From Kosakonia radicincitans DSM 16656 (lineage in GTDB: Bacteria; Pseudomonadota; Gammaproteobacteria; Enterobacterales; Enterobacteriaceae): DNA of 64,000 bases. The notes beneath the pieces were generated by a model. The model worked only from the letters and a program-made list of their open reading frames with translations. It was not told where the DNA came from and ran no database searches. Made by a program: the position numbers and the translations under genes. Numbering within the stretch: the first letter of the stretch is position 1; each line of letters begins with the position of its first letter. Below are positions 40,884 to 53,162 of the stretch, one piece after another. The stretch is from contig NZ_CP018016.1 in assembly GCF_000280495.2 (NCBI RefSeq), forward strand, positions 806,001 to 870,000. Reading direction: 5' to 3'.

Positions 40884-41630
40884 TTAGCGCATGCCGCCAG
40901 ACGCCATAATGACCTCGCCGGTCACCCATCCTGAGTCGTCTGATGCAAGGTAAGAGACTATCGGCGCGATGTCCTGCACCTGACCGATACGACCAAGCGG
41001 CGTCTGCGCTTCGTTCCAGGTCTGGAAGTCCGAACCCATCGCCCCGGTAGCGTGCGTACCTTCAGTTTCGACAAGACCAGGGTTAACGGCGTTAACGCGG
41101 ATGCCGCGCGGACCAAGCTCGCGCGCGAGTACGCCGGTAATGGCGTCAATGGCACCTTTGGAGCCGCTATAAATAGCGCTCTCTGGCATAAATACGCGTG
41201 TGACGAACGAACTGATGTTGATGATGCTCCCGCCTTTCTCCAGATGTGGCACGGCGGCGGCGCAGACCAGCAACGGGCCAAGCACATTGATGTCGAACTG
41301 CTTGCGGTACAGCGCTTCGGTGGTTTCTTCGATCCTGGCGAACTGATAAATCCCCGAGTTATTCACCACAATGTCCAGCCGCCCAAAATGTTCAATCGCT
41401 GAGCTAACCAGCGCCTCAACCTCGCGCTGGTTGGTAACGTCTGCGGCGGCCGCCACGGCCTCTCCGCCTGCGGCTTTGATATCCGCAACCACGCTGTCTG
41501 CACCGGTTTTGCTGGTGGCGTAGTTGACGATAACCCTTGCTCCCTCCGCTGCCAGTTGGCGGGCAATCCCGGCACCGATACCTTTGGATGCACCTGTGAC
41601 GATGGCAACTTTGTTTTTTAATTTGTTCAT
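40884..41630 (-). CDS. Short-chain dehydrogenase/reductase (SDR) family oxidoreductase
   Basis: This 248-residue classical SDR has the cofactor motif TGASKGIG (residues 13-20), NNSG in place of the usual NNAG, the catalytic Ser in INISSF and the YSGSK active-site pair. The NxATS-type residues after strand 2 suggest NADP preference. It is divergent from a LysR regulator 126 bp away and upstream of an MFS exporter. Substrate unknown. Confidence 0.85.
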   Translation of the reverse strand: MNKLKNKVAIVTGASKGIGAGIARQLAAEGARVIVNYATSKTGADSVVADIKAAGGEAVAAAADVTNQREVEALVSSAIEHFGRLDIVVNNSGIYQFARIEETTEALYRKQFDINVLGPLLVCAAAVPHLEKGGSIINISSFVTRVFMPESAIYSGSKGAIDAITGVLARELGPRGIRVNAVNPGLVETEGTHATGAMGSDFQTWNEAQTPLGRIGQVQDIAPIVSYLASDDSGWVTGEVIMASGGMR

Positions 41631-41756
41631 ACTTTCAGATCCTGGATGAGGCCATAGCAGCCGGTTCAGTGAAGAGACATTATGGTGATGCCTGCATAAT
41701 TGTTAGGGAACTGCCATTTATGTATATTTGATGTTCATTTTTGAATGGGGGCGGGT

Positions 41757-42626
41757 ATGGAGTGGAGCGACGTACGGATATTTCTGGCGGTGATCCGCAA
41801 AGGATCGTTCGGCGAGGCCGCCCGAAGCCTGGGCGTGAGCCATCCGACGGTGGGCCGACGGATCAAAGCGCTCGAAGATGAGGCACAACAGCCGCTGTTT
41901 CGCCGCACGCGTGAGGGGCTGGTGCTGACCGATGCCGGAGACGCGGTGCTGAACCTGGCGGAATCGATGGAAAATTCTGCGCTGGCACTGGAAAGACGCC
42001 TGGCGGGTAATCACCAACGGCTCGAAGGTATTTTGCGGATTTCATGTGCCGAGTGGTTTGCGGGTTATGTGCTGGCACCGGTGCTGGTCGAATTGACGCG
42101 CCGTCATCCGGCCGTGGTACCGGAGATCATCGCCAGCTACCGCTTACTTAATTTATCCCGGCGCGATGCCGATGTGGCCTTTCGTCTCGTGCCTTTTACC
42201 GAGCCGGACATTGTCCAGCGTCGCCTGATGACCATTTCCTATGGTCTTTACGGTACGCCTGAAACCGCACAGACACTGCACCACGATCCGGCGTCAGTGG
42301 GGCTTATTCTGATGAACACCGCCCAGTCACATTTTCCTGACGTCACATGGTTGCTCGACAGATTTCCCCGCTCCAGGCGTGTTTTCACCAGCACAAGCCG
42401 GGCTGTTCAGGCGCAAATGTGCCTGCGAGGGATGGGAGTGGCCGTGCTACCACGGCCACTGGGAGACGCCGTTTCCGGGCTGCAACGTATTCAGACTGAA
42501 GATCAACTGCCATCCAGAGAGATATGGGTCGGCTACCACCAGGATCTCCGGCATATGGACCGCTTGCGCGCCATGCTGGATATCGCCGATACGCTGCTTG
42601 CCGACCCGGCGACGAGAGCACCGTGA
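41757..42626 (+). CDS. LysR-family transcriptional regulator
   Basis: The 289-residue protein starts MEWSDVRIFLAV and has the LysR helix-turn-helix at residues 18-40 (GSFGEAARSLGVSHPTVGRR). The rest is a substrate-binding-like effector domain. An ATG four codons upstream is less typical. Divergent orientation to the SDR gene suggests it regulates the SDR-MFS pair. Inducer unknown. Confidence 0.82.
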   Translation: MEWSDVRIFLAVIRKGSFGEAARSLGVSHPTVGRRIKALEDEAQQPLFRRTREGLVLTDAGDAVLNLAESMENSALALERRLAGNHQRLEGILRISCAEWFAGYVLAPVLVELTRRHPAVVPEIIASYRLLNLSRRDADVAFRLVPFTEPDIVQRRLMTISYGLYGTPETAQTLHHDPASVGLILMNTAQSHFPDVTWLLDRFPRSRRVFTSTSRAVQAQMCLRGMGVAVLPRPLGDAVSGLQRIQTEDQLPSREIWVGYHQDLRHMDRLRAMLDIADTLLADPATRAP

Positions 42627-42728
42627 ACCCGCGTGTCATTTTACTGAGCACCGCACAAAGAAAACATGTCCCGCTCTGGTTAGCCCACGATGCTTTGTGC
42701 CGCTGGCATCCGGCAACGTCTCAAAGCA

Positions 42729-44252
<1,524 letters not shown>

Positions 44253-44278
44253 TTACACCAGAAAAACACTCTGTTTTT

Positions 44279-45013
44279 TTATGCTATTTTCTTCGCCAGC
44301 TTGCGCCCCAGCGATTCCAGAATATAAATGACCGGAATTTGCGTCGTAATATCGTAGCCGCCGGGAATACGCGTAGGAGGAATATGCCAGGAGAGATTGA
44401 AATCCGCCAGTTTCGCCAGGCGCGACTGTTCGTGGCTGGTAATCGACAGCACTTTGCAGTGATGCAGGCTGAACTGCCCGGCAAAACGCAGGATCTCCTC
44501 GGTCTCACCAGAGACGGAAAGGACAATTGCCAGGGCATTTTTTGCCATATCATTGGTGACCGGGAAATAAGGGTCATCAATATGGTTGCTGAATTTTCCA
44601 ATATTAGAGAAGAAACGGGCGCCATATTTTGCCAGTGCGCCGGATGTGCCAGCGCCAACAAAGATAATACGCTCTGAGGATAATATTATATCGACGGCTT
44701 TATTCAGCAGGGCATCAAATTCATCGTTATTTACGCTTTTAAAAAAACTAATAACTTCACTGGCACCAAAATTCGCCTGTGGTAACTCATTTTGCTCTAA
44801 ATATAATTTGAAGCGGACGCGAAACTCCGAATAGCCTTCACAGTTGAGCTTGCGGCAAAAGCGTAGCACCGTAGTGGTGGAGACGCCCGCCGCATCGGCC
44901 AGTTCGCGGATCGTCATATACATCACTTTGTCGCGGTTTTTGACTACATAGTGATAGACCATCATCTCCAGATTATTGAGGCTGGCGATGGCAGAGTGGG
45001 TAAACATCGTCAC
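44279..45013 (-). CDS. MurR/RpiR-family transcriptional regulator
   Basis: The 244-residue protein has the N-terminal HTH_6 domain (about 1-75, DAAGVSTTTVLRFCRKLNC) and a SIS sugar-phosphate-binding domain (about 95-230, FVGAGTSGALAKYGARFFSN). It starts with GTG at 45013, seven bases after AGGA; an ATG two codons later is an alternative. It lies 116 bp upstream of bglA on the same strand, so a phospho-sugar response that controls bglA is likely. E. coli has yqfB at this place. Confidence 0.83.
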   Translation of the reverse strand: MTMFTHSAIASLNNLEMMVYHYVVKNRDKVMYMTIRELADAAGVSTTTVLRFCRKLNCEGYSEFRVRFKLYLEQNELPQANFGASEVISFFKSVNNDEFDALLNKAVDIILSSERIIFVGAGTSGALAKYGARFFSNIGKFSNHIDDPYFPVTNDMAKNALAIVLSVSGETEEILRFAGQFSLHHCKVLSITSHEQSRLAKLADFNLSWHIPPTRIPGGYDITTQIPVIYILESLGRKLAKKIA

Positions 45014-45358
45014 GGTGGTGTCCTTTACTCTCTGTTAACGTTGCCAGCCAGTGTGTAATTGCGTGACTACATGCTGCCATAACTCTGGCTGGCTTGCCCT
45101 GAGTTTTGTTCCCGGCATAAGAATCTGATTTAGCGGCCTGCATATTGTCATTTCCGCTTCATACTTTCATCCTACATTCACGTTTTATGGGCGTATGTTC
45201 CTTGCGAGAAGGTTGAACAGTTGTAACGCCAGTCGTCGGCTTAAATGCTGCCGTGAATATATATTGATACGAATTTTTTTAGCGTACAGGTGTGCACTGG
45301 AATCATTCTCAGTTACTCTAGTGACGCAATGTTTTTTTGAGTTCTCCCGGAGTTAGCT
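45014..45358. other. Divergent intergenic region RpiR-trhA
   Basis: These 345 bp hold the promoters of two divergent genes. I see no reading frame, tRNA or convincing operator. Confidence 0.4.
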
Positions 45359-46018
45359 ATGGCCAAGAAACCCTTAATCGCACAGGGATACACACTGGCA
45401 GAAGAAATCGCCAACAGCATTAGCCACGGAATTGGGCTGGTGTTCGGTATCGTCGGGCTGGTACTGCTGCTGGTACAGGCGGTAGATGCAAAGGCCAGTA
45501 CAATGGCTATCACCAGTTACTCGCTTTATGGCGGTAGCATGATTTTGCTGTTCCTTGCCTCTACGCTTTACCATGCCATTCCGTACCAGCGTGCCAAGGC
45601 GTGGCTGAAGAAATTTGACCACTGTGCCATTTATCTGCTGATTGCCGGAACGTATACACCGTTTCTGCTGGTTGGGCTGGATTCGCCGCTGGCGCGCGGG
45701 CTGATGATCGTCATCTGGAGCCTCGCTCTGCTGGGGATCTTATTTAAACTTACCATTGCCCATCGCTTTAAAGTGCTGTCGCTGGTGACCTACCTGACCA
45801 TGGGCTGGCTGTCGCTAATTGTGATTTATCAGCTTGCCACGCGCCTGTCGGTTGGAGGCGTAACGCTACTGGCTGTGGGTGGCCTGGTCTATTCGCTCGG
45901 CGTGATTTTTTACGTCTGCAAACGCATCCCTTATAACCACGCAATCTGGCACGGCTTCGTGCTGGGCGGCAGCGTCTGTCACTTCCTGGCGATTTATTTG
46001 TACGTCGGACAGCTTTAA
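45359..46018 (+). CDS. trhA: PAQR family membrane protein TrhA (hemolysin III family)
   Basis: TrhA (YqfA) is a seven-helix inner-membrane protein of the PAQR/hemolysin III family. The 219-residue protein has the conserved metal-site motifs SHGIG near the N-terminus, STLYHA after helix 2, [15 protein letters not shown] and the final [13 protein letters not shown]. Function in membrane homeostasis is proposed. GGAG lies eight bases before the ATG. Confidence 0.93.
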   Translation: MAKKPLIAQGYTLAEEIANSISHGIGLVFGIVGLVLLLVQAVDAKASTMAITSYSLYGGSMILLFLASTLYHAIPYQRAKAWLKKFDHCAIYLLIAGTYTPFLLVGLDSPLARGLMIVIWSLALLGILFKLTIAHRFKVLSLVTYLTMGWLSLIVIYQLATRLSVGGVTLLAVGGLVYSLGVIFYVCKRIPYNHAIWHGFVLGGSVCHFLAIYLYVGQL

Positions 46019-46057
46019 GTTAAAGCCGGTGGCGGTTTCCGCCCCGGCTTAGCGCGT

Positions 46058-47038
46058 TTACTCTTCCAGTGAATAAGGCAGCGGCTCGATGCTCAACGTA
46101 TTCGCATCGTCGCGCACGCGGAAAACGCTGCCAGGTTCCATATCGTTGTTCATCACCACCTGAACCAGAAGGCGTCCGTCATCAAGCTGCACAGATGCCA
46201 GCACGGTACCGGTACGGCGCCAGTTGTCTCCCATCTTCAACTCAAGATCTTCTCCCGCTTCCGGCACCCGGCTGGCTGTCCCTGCCAGATACCACAATGC
46301 GCGCTTGTTGGCGCCGCGGAATTTTGCTCGTGCCACCATCTCCTGGCCGGTGTAACAGCCTTTTTTAAAGCTGATGCCGCCCAGCGCCTGTAGGTTAGTG
46401 GCCTGTGGGATAAACTGCCCGCTGTTTGGCGCATCAATAACCGGCAAGCCCGCTTCGATATTCAGCGCCAGCCACTGTTGACTGTTATTAAGCTGCGCTT
46501 CGCCACGCAGTTTTTCGGCCACCAGTTCCGCTGTTGCTGCGTTGGTTACCAGCAGGAAACGCTCGGCAGGGTGTGCAAACCACAACAGGGTGGTATCGCC
46601 TTCCTGCACAACCTGTTTTTCACTGTCCGGAAGGATGGTAAAGAGATTCGCCAGCGCCGCGCGCGCCTGAAAACCGGCCACGCCCAGTAGCACGTGTTCA
46701 TCGTCTTGTGCAATGGCGACTTTAGAGAATACGGCGTATTTCTTCAGTTCACGAAGCTGCGCTTCACGCACGCTGCGGCGCAGGATCCAGGCAAAACCGT
46801 CCTGAAAGTGGAACAACCGCATATTGCTCCACATTTTCCCTTTAGAATCACAGTGTGCCGCCAGCAGGTGCTGTTCAGCCATCATAGTGGTGACATCGGC
46901 GGTCACCTGGCCTTGCAGGTATTTTTCGCTATCTGCGCCGGTAATCGTTGCCAGCGCCCAGTCATCGAGCGTCATAAGCGTCAGCGGCAGACGTGATGAT
47001 GCGGTCGGCTGGCGCGGAGGAAACGGAGTAAAAGGCAT
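46058..47038 (-). CDS. ygfZ: tRNA-modifying protein YgfZ (folate-binding)
   Basis: YgfZ is a folate-dependent iron-sulfur cluster protein needed for full activity of enzymes such as MiaB. The 326-residue protein equals the E. coli length and has the signature [17 protein letters not shown] with its conserved cysteine (about residue 228). It resembles GcvT in fold. It is divergent from sdhE, whose product also serves flavoenzyme maturation. Confidence 0.95.
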   Translation of the reverse strand: MPFTPFPPRQPTASSRLPLTLMTLDDWALATITGADSEKYLQGQVTADVTTMMAEQHLLAAHCDSKGKMWSNMRLFHFQDGFAWILRRSVREAQLRELKKYAVFSKVAIAQDDEHVLLGVAGFQARAALANLFTILPDSEKQVVQEGDTTLLWFAHPAERFLLVTNAATAELVAEKLRGEAQLNNSQQWLALNIEAGLPVIDAPNSGQFIPQATNLQALGGISFKKGCYTGQEMVARAKFRGANKRALWYLAGTASRVPEAGEDLELKMGDNWRRTGTVLASVQLDDGRLLVQVVMNNDMEPGSVFRVRDDANTLSIEPLPYSLEE

Positions 47039-47285
47039 AATAATGTCCTGATTAGCTTAACGCTGTGTTGGTTCTTAATGGTAAAAGAGCCGTTGTTCAA
47101 TGCAAGTAATAAAGCATGCGTTTTGTGCCATTGTGCATGCGTTGCGAAGCATTACGCAGCGCAATGATATTTTTTGCAGTGGGTGCGATTAATTCTGGAA
47201 GCGGCCCCGCGAAGCGAAATATTCCGCAAAAGGAATATTAAAAACACGTTACAATGGGCCATTATGCCGATGAAGGGAGAAGATC

Positions 47286-47552
47286 ATGGATATTAACAAC
47301 AAAGCCCGTATCCACTGGGCGTGCCGCCGTGGAATGCGTGAACTCGACATCTCAATAATGCCTTTTTTCGAACATGAGTACGACACGCTGAGCGATGATG
47401 ACAAACAGCTGTTTGTTCGTCTGCTGGAAAGTGACGATCCTGATTTATTCAACTGGTTAATGAATCACGGTAAGCCTCAGGACACGGAGTTACAAAGAAT
47501 GGTGCAGTTAATCCAGACACGGAATCGGGATCGTGGTCCTGTGGCAATCTGA
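47286..47552 (+). CDS. sdhE: FAD assembly factor SdhE
   Basis: SdhE helps attach FAD covalently to SdhA and FrdA. The 88-residue protein has the key RGMRELDI motif (conserved RGxxE, about residues 15-22). It overlaps the following ygfX by 20 bases, so the two are translationally coupled. AGGGAGAAG precedes the ATG. Confidence 0.95.
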   Translation: MDINNKARIHWACRRGMRELDISIMPFFEHEYDTLSDDDKQLFVRLLESDDPDLFNWLMNHGKPQDTELQRMVQLIQTRNRDRGPVAI

Positions 47553-47949
47553 GTTACGCGTCTCCTGGCGCGCACAATGGATTTCGCTTTTGCTCCACGG
47601 TCTGGGCGCTGCACTCATTTTGCTGATGCCCTGGCCTTTGAGTTACACACCGCTGTGGCTGCTGTTGCTGTCGCTGGTGGTTTTTGATTGCGTGCGCAGC
47701 CAGCGGCGGATCAATGCCTGTCATGGCGAACTCAAACTGCTGATGGATTCCCGCCTGCGCTGGCAGGGCATGGAATGGGATATCATCGGAACGCCGTGGA
47801 TGTTACGTAGTGGAATGATGCTGCGCTTGCGCCGTGAAGAGGATGGGCGCCGTCAACATTTATGGCTGGCGGCAGACAGCATGGATGCGCAGGAGTGGCG
47901 CGATCTGCGCCGGGTGATATCACAGAAACCGGCGCAGGGGCTGCATTAA
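47533..47949 (+). CDS. cptA: YgfX family inner-membrane protein (CptA)
   Basis: The 138-residue protein starts with GTG ([11 protein letters not shown]) and has two close membrane helices (about 18-35 and 38-52) followed by a soluble tail with [20 protein letters not shown]. In E. coli it is paired with SdhE and was described as a toxin-antitoxin partner that affects cytoskeletal proteins; this role is debated. It overlaps sdhE by 20 bases. Confidence 0.92.
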   Translation: MVLWQSELRVSWRAQWISLLLHGLGAALILLMPWPLSYTPLWLLLLSLVVFDCVRSQRRINACHGELKLLMDSRLRWQGMEWDIIGTPWMLRSGMMLRLRREEDGRRQHLWLAADSMDAQEWRDLRRVISQKPAQGLH

Positions 47950-47967
47950 CAGGGGATGTGGCTGCCT

Positions 47968-48489
47968 TTAAACCAGCCGTTCCGCCATCTCTGTCAGGAT
48001 TTGCTCACACCATGACTGAATGCGCGAATCGCTCAGGTCATACTGATTGGTTTCGTCCAGCGCCAGGCCGACAAACAGTTGACCATTGGCAATTACCGGT
48101 TTGCTGCTGGTAAATTCGTAACCTTCCGTCGGCCAGTAGCCGATGAACGTCACGCCTTTGGGTGCCAGTTTGTCATGCAGCATGCCCAGTGCATCAAGGA
48201 ACCATTCGCCGTAGCCGAGCTGATCGCCCATGCCGTATAGCGCGATGATTTTGCCGTCAAGATTGAGGTCATCAAGCTGATCCCAGATGGCTTCCCAGTC
48301 TTCCTGCAATTCGCCAAAATCCCAGGTCGGAATGCCGAGGATAAGCGCATCATATTGCTCCATCAGCGCGGGTGCGTCATCTTTCAGATTGTGCAGCGTC
48401 ACCAGTTCCGGCCCGATAATTTCGCGAATTTTCTCCGCCGCCATTTCGGTATAGCAAGTGCTGGAACCGTAAAACAGGCCAATATTCAT
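47968..48489 (-). CDS. fldB: Flavodoxin FldB
   Basis: FldB is a long-chain FMN flavodoxin of the SoxRS regulon in E. coli. The 173-residue protein begins [20 protein letters not shown] with the phosphate loop SSTCYTE, and has the FMN-contact segments [12 protein letters not shown] and YGMGDQLGY. It converges with cptA and is divergent from xerD, as in relatives. Confidence 0.96.
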   Translation of the reverse strand: MNIGLFYGSSTCYTEMAAEKIREIIGPELVTLHNLKDDAPALMEQYDALILGIPTWDFGELQEDWEAIWDQLDDLNLDGKIIALYGMGDQLGYGEWFLDALGMLHDKLAPKGVTFIGYWPTEGYEFTSSKPVIANGQLFVGLALDETNQYDLSDSRIQSWCEQILTEMAERLV

Positions 48490-48589
48490 AACGTAAACTT
48501 CTCAATTCCGGATGTCTCTTTGTGAGCAGTGTACCAGAATCGTACGGCTATCAGGCATAATGCAGCGATTGAGAAACGGAGGCGTTTCA

Positions 48590-49486
48590 ATGGAACAGGA
48601 TTTCGCACGTATCGAACAATTTCTTGATGCGCTCTGGCTGGAAAACAATCTGGCGGACAACACGCTCAGCGCCTACCGTCGCGATTTGCAAGGCGTGGCC
48701 GAGTGGCTGCATCATCGTGGAAGTAGTCTGGCCCTGGCGAGAAGTGATGATTTACATGCGCTGCTGGCCGAACGCGTGGATGGTGGCTACAAAGCTACCA
48801 GTTCAGCGCGTCTGCTCAGCGCCGTGCGAAGACTCTTCCAGTACCTGTACCGGGAGAAAATCCGTAGTGACGATCCCAGCGCGCAACTGGCCTCGCCGAA
48901 GCTGCCGCAGCGTCTGCCAAAAGACTTAACGGAAGCGCAGGTTGAGAGACTTTTACAGGCGCCGGTAGTTGACCAACCGCTGGAGTTACGCGATAAAGCC
49001 ATGCTTGAGGTTTTATATGCCACCGGGCTTCGCGTCTCTGAACTGGTCGGGTTGACCATGAGCGATATTAGCCTGCGCCAGGGCGTGTTGCGGGTGATTG
49101 GTAAAGGTAATAAAGAACGGCTGGTACCGTTGGGTGAAAATGCGGTGTACTGGGTGGAAAACTACCTTGAACACGGGCGTCCGTGGCTGCTGAACGGCGT
49201 ATCGATTGATGTGCTATTCCCCAGCCAGCGCGCTCAGCAGATGACGCGCCAGACTTTCTGGCACCGTATCAAGCACTATGCTGTGCTGGCGGGGATTGAC
49301 AGCGAAAAGCTTTCCCCTCACGTTTTACGTCATGCTTTTGCCACGCATTTGCTCAATCACGGCGCGGATCTGCGCGTGGTGCAAATGCTACTGGGGCATC
49401 AGGATCTTTCTACAACGCAAATTTATACGCATGTGGCTACCGAGCGGCTGCGTAAGCTTCATGAACAGCATCACCCGCGGGCGTGA
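48590..49486 (+). CDS. xerD: Site-specific tyrosine recombinase XerD
   Basis: XerD works with XerC and FtsK to resolve chromosome dimers at dif. The 298-residue protein has the N-terminal SAM-like core-binding domain (about 1-85) and the catalytic residues Arg in GLRVSEL, Lys in GKGNKER, HVLRHAFATH, LGHQDLSTTQIYTH with the nucleophilic Tyr. An upstream 26-residue extension was rejected; GGAGG precedes 48590. It leads xerD-dsbC-recJ. Confidence 0.97.
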   Translation: MEQDFARIEQFLDALWLENNLADNTLSAYRRDLQGVAEWLHHRGSSLALARSDDLHALLAERVDGGYKATSSARLLSAVRRLFQYLYREKIRSDDPSAQLASPKLPQRLPKDLTEAQVERLLQAPVVDQPLELRDKAMLEVLYATGLRVSELVGLTMSDISLRQGVLRVIGKGNKERLVPLGENAVYWVENYLEHGRPWLLNGVSIDVLFPSQRAQQMTRQTFWHRIKHYAVLAGIDSEKLSPHVLRHAFATHLLNHGADLRVVQMLLGHQDLSTTQIYTHVATERLRKLHEQHHPRA

Positions 49487-49510
49487 TGGCTGATAATTAA
49501 AGGATGTTTT

Positions 49511-50224
49511 ATGAAAAATGGTTTGATTATGTTCACCCTGCTGGCAGCGGCTTTTTCTGGCGTTGCGCATGCAGACGACGCCGCTATCAAGCAGTCGTTG
49601 GCAAAACTGGGTGTACAGAGCTCTGAGATATTGCCCGCTCCCGTCGCCGGAATGAAAGCGGTATTGACCAACAGCGGCGTGCTGTATGTGACCGAAGACG
49701 GCAAACATATTATCCAGGGGCCGATGTACGATGTCAGCGGCGCGCAGCCGGTGAACGTCACCACGCAAATGCTGTTGCCGCATCTTAACGCGCTGGAAAA
49801 AGAGATGATTGTCTACAAAGCGCCGAAAGAAAAACATGTGATCACTGTGTTCACCGACATCACCTGCGGCTACTGCCAGAAACTGCACAGTGAGATGGCG
49901 GATTACAACGCGCTGGGTATCACCGTCCGCTATCTGGCGTTCCCGCGTCAGGGTGTGCCGAGTGAAGTTGAAAACCAGATGAAAGCGATCTGGTGTGCTA
50001 AAGATCGCAATAAAGCCTTTGATGACGCGATGGATGGCAAAGGCATCAAACCGGCCAGTTGCGATATTGATATTGCTAACCACTATGCGCTGGGTGTGCA
50101 GTTTGGCGTCAACGGAACACCGGCCATTGTGCTGAACGATGGCTACCTTGTTCCGGGCTATCAGGCACCGGCTGAGATGAAAGCCTTCCTCGACAAACAT
50201 CAGCAAGCCACCAGCGGTAAATAA
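49511..50224 (+). CDS. dsbC: Thiol:disulfide isomerase DsbC
   Basis: DsbC reshuffles wrong disulfides in periplasmic proteins. The 237-residue precursor has a signal peptide ending AFSGVAHA, an N-terminal dimerisation domain and a thioredoxin domain with the active site TCGYC (about residue 118). A second disulfide pair is present (ICWCAKD-like and PASCDID). It sits 24 bp after xerD and five bases before recJ. Confidence 0.96.
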   Translation: MKNGLIMFTLLAAAFSGVAHADDAAIKQSLAKLGVQSSEILPAPVAGMKAVLTNSGVLYVTEDGKHIIQGPMYDVSGAQPVNVTTQMLLPHLNALEKEMIVYKAPKEKHVITVFTDITCGYCQKLHSEMADYNALGITVRYLAFPRQGVPSEVENQMKAIWCAKDRNKAFDDAMDGKGIKPASCDIDIANHYALGVQFGVNGTPAIVLNDGYLVPGYQAPAEMKAFLDKHQQATSGK

Positions 50225-50229
50225 GACGC

Positions 50230-51963
50230 GTGAAAGCTCAGATACAACTTCGCCGCCGTAAGGTGGATGATTCGGCGGAACTGGCGGAAGACTTACCGCC
50301 GTTACTGCGTCGGCTCTACGCCAGCCGCGGCGTGCGTAAGGCCAGCGAACTGGAGCGCAGCGTAAAAGGCATGCTGCCCTGGCAGCAACTTACCGGCATT
50401 GATGAGGCGGTTTCGCACCTTTATCACGCGCTGCGCGAAGGTTTACGCATTATCGTGGTCGGTGATTTTGACGCCGATGGCGCAACCAGCACGGCGCTCA
50501 GCGTCCTGGCGCTGCGCGCGCTGGGCTGTGAAAATGTGAGCTACCTGGTGCCGAATCGTTTTGATGACGGTTACGGTCTCAGCCCGGAAGTGGTCGATCA
50601 GGCGCATGCGCGCGGCGCGCAGTTGATCCTGACAGTCGACAACGGTATTTCCTCGCATGCCGGGGTGGAGCGGGCGCACGAACTGGGTATTCCTGTGGTC
50701 GTGACGGATCACCACTTGCCTGGTGATACCCTGCCTGATGCGGAAGCCATCGTGAACCCCAACCTGCGCGACTGTGATTTTCCGTCGAAATCGCTGGCGG
50801 GCGTCGGTGTCGCTTTTTATCTGATGCTGGCGCTACGCGCTTTTCTGCGCGACAACGGCTGGTTTGAATCGCGCGGGCTGGCTATGCCGAATCTTGCGGA
50901 ACTGCTCGATCTTGTCGCTCTGGGAACAGTAGCAGACGTGGTGCCGCTTGATGCCAACAACCGTATTCTCACCTGGCAGGGCCTGAGCCGGATCCGCGCC
51001 GGGCGCTGTCGGCCTGGCATTAAAGCGCTGCTTGAAATCGCCAACCGTGACGCGCAGAAACTGGCGGCGAGCGACCTGGGTTTTGCGCTGGGTCCACGCC
51101 TGAATGCGGCGGGCAGGCTGGATGATATGTCGGTGGGTGTTGCGCTGCTGTTATGCGATAACCTCGGCGAAGCACGTCAGTTGGCTAACGATCTGGATGC
51201 GCTGAATCAGACGCGCAAAGAGATCGAACAAGGTATGCAGGCCGAGGCGCTAACCTTGTGCGAGCAGCTTGAACGAAGCCGCGATACCTTGCCCGGTGGG
51301 CTGGCGATGTACCATCCCGAATGGCATCAGGGTGTGGTGGGGATTCTTGCCTCGCGAATCAAAGAGCGTTTTCATCGGCCGGTGATTGCCTTTGCGCCTG
51401 CTGGCGATGGCGTTCTGAAAGGTTCCGGGCGTTCGATTCAGGGGCTGCACATGCGTGATGCGCTGGAGCGCCTGGATATGCTCTATCCTGGCATGATGCT
51501 TAAATTCGGCGGTCATGCGATGGCTGCCGGTTTGACGCTCGAAGAGCAGCGTTTTGAAGAGTTTCAACAGCGCTTCGGCGAACTGGTGACGGAATGGCTG
51601 GATCCGGCGCTGTTGCAGGGTGAAATTGTTTCTGACGGCCCGCTAACGCCGCAAGAGATGACGCTGGATGTCGCCGAAATGCTGCGTGAAGCCGGGCCGT
51701 GGGGGCAAATGTTCCCGGAGCCGCTGTTCGATGGCGAGTTTCGGCTGTTGCAGCAGCGGCTGGTGGGCGAGCATCACCTGAAGGTGATGCTTGAGCCGGT
51801 TGGAGGCGGTCCGCTGCTTGATGGCATTGCATTTAACGTCGATACCACCTGCTGGCCGGATAACGGCGTGCGGCAGGTGAATATTGCTTATAAACTTGAT
51901 GTCAACGAGTTCCGCGGGAATCGTAGCGTACAGCTTATCATCGAAAATCTCTGGCCACTTTAG
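50230..51963 (+). CDS. recJ: Single-stranded-DNA-specific exonuclease RecJ
   Basis: RecJ is a 5' to 3' single-strand exonuclease in recombination and mismatch repair. The 577-residue protein equals E. coli RecJ; GTG start at 50230. The DHH phosphoesterase motifs are visible: [12 protein letters not shown] (about 75), [20 protein letters not shown] (about 160) and the DHHA1 motif [11 protein letters not shown]. It is the last gene of xerD-dsbC-recJ. Confidence 0.97.
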   Translation: MKAQIQLRRRKVDDSAELAEDLPPLLRRLYASRGVRKASELERSVKGMLPWQQLTGIDEAVSHLYHALREGLRIIVVGDFDADGATSTALSVLALRALGCENVSYLVPNRFDDGYGLSPEVVDQAHARGAQLILTVDNGISSHAGVERAHELGIPVVVTDHHLPGDTLPDAEAIVNPNLRDCDFPSKSLAGVGVAFYLMLALRAFLRDNGWFESRGLAMPNLAELLDLVALGTVADVVPLDANNRILTWQGLSRIRAGRCRPGIKALLEIANRDAQKLAASDLGFALGPRLNAAGRLDDMSVGVALLLCDNLGEARQLANDLDALNQTRKEIEQGMQAEALTLCEQLERSRDTLPGGLAMYHPEWHQGVVGILASRIKERFHRPVIAFAPAGDGVLKGSGRSIQGLHMRDALERLDMLYPGMMLKFGGHAMAAGLTLEEQRFEEFQQRFGELVTEWLDPALLQGEIVSDGPLTPQEMTLDVAEMLREAGPWGQMFPEPLFDGEFRLLQQRLVGEHHLKVMLEPVGGGPLLDGIAFNVDTTCWPDNGVRQVNIAYKLDVNEFRGNRSVQLIIENLWPL

Positions 51964-52054
51964 CGCCAGTATTCGCTACAAAAAAGGGCGTGGATCCGGT
52001 AAACTCCCGCCCTTATCACCGCATTTTGACAAGTCCATTAAAAGAAATCAGACC

Positions 52055-53153
52055 ATGTTTGAAATTAACCCGGTAAAAAATCGTATTCAGGACCTCACGG
52101 AGCGCTCCGACGTTCTTAGGGGGTATCTTTGACTATGACGCCAAGAAAGAGCGTCTGGAAGAAGTAAACGCCGAGCTGGAGCAGCCGGACGTCTGGAATG
52201 AGCCAGAGCGCGCACAGGCGCTGGGCAAAGAGCGCTCCTCACTTGAAGCTATCGTCGATACCCTCGATCAAATGTCGCAGGGGCTGGAAGATGTCTCCGG
52301 CCTGCTGGAGCTGGCGGTAGAAGCTGACGACGAAGAAACCTTTAACGAAGCGGTCGCCGAGCTGGACGGGCTGGAAGAGAAGCTGGCGCAACTTGAGTTC
52401 CGTCGCATGTTCTCCGGCGAGTATGACAGCGCCGATTGCTACCTCGATATCCAGGCGGGCTCCGGTGGTACCGAAGCGCAGGACTGGGCGAGCATGCTGA
52501 TGCGCATGTATCTGCGCTGGGCGGAAGCTCGCGGCTTCAAAACTGAAATTATCGAAGAATCTGAAGGTGAAGTCGCGGGTATTAAATCTGTGACCATCAA
52601 GATTATCGGCGATTACGCCTACGGCTGGCTGCGTACCGAAACCGGCGTTCACCGCCTGGTGCGTAAGAGCCCGTTCGACTCCGGCGGCCGTCGTCATACC
52701 TCCTTTAGCTCCGCATTTGTCTACCCGGAAGTGGAAGACGATATTGATATCGAGATTAACCCGGCGGATCTGCGTATTGACGTCTATCGCGCATCCGGCG
52801 CGGGCGGCCAGCACGTTAACCGTACGGAATCTGCGGTACGTATTACCCATATTCCGACCGGACTGGTAACGCAGTGCCAGAACGACCGTTCTCAGCATAA
52901 AAACAAAGACCAGGCCATGAAGCAGATGAAAGCGAAGCTTTATGAACTGGAAATGCAGAAGAAAAATGCGGAGAAACAGGCGATGGAAGACACCAAGTCC
53001 GATATCGGCTGGGGAAGCCAGATCCGTTCTTATGTCCTGGATGATTCCCGCATCAAAGATCTGCGTACCGGGGTTGAAACCCGCAATACGCAGGCGGTGC
53101 TGGACGGCAGCCTGGATCAATTCATCGAAGCAAGTTTGAAAGCAGGGTTATGA
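52055..53153 (+). CDS. prfB: Peptide chain release factor 2 (programmed +1 frameshift)
   Basis: RF2 recognises UAA and UGA stops. Reading starts at ATG 52055; after 25 codons comes CTT TGA at 52127-52132. A +1 shift that skips T52130 continues at GAC 52131 to TGA ending at 53153, giving 365 residues, the E. coli length. The tripeptide SPF (anticodon mimic) occurs in RKSPFDSGG, and GGQ in [12 protein letters not shown]. The frameshift makes RF2 set its own level. lysS follows nine bases after the stop, probably in one operon. The first 25 codons lack a strong ribosome-binding site beyond AAAGAAA. Confidence 0.97.
52118..52132 (+). promoter_or_regulatory. prfB programmed +1 frameshift site
   Basis: AGGGGG (internal Shine-Dalgarno-like) is followed three bases later by CTT and the in-frame TGA C, the classic signal that shifts ribosomes when RF2 is scarce. 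The C after TGA makes termination weak. Confidence 0.97.
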
Positions 53154-53162
53154 GGAACCAAC

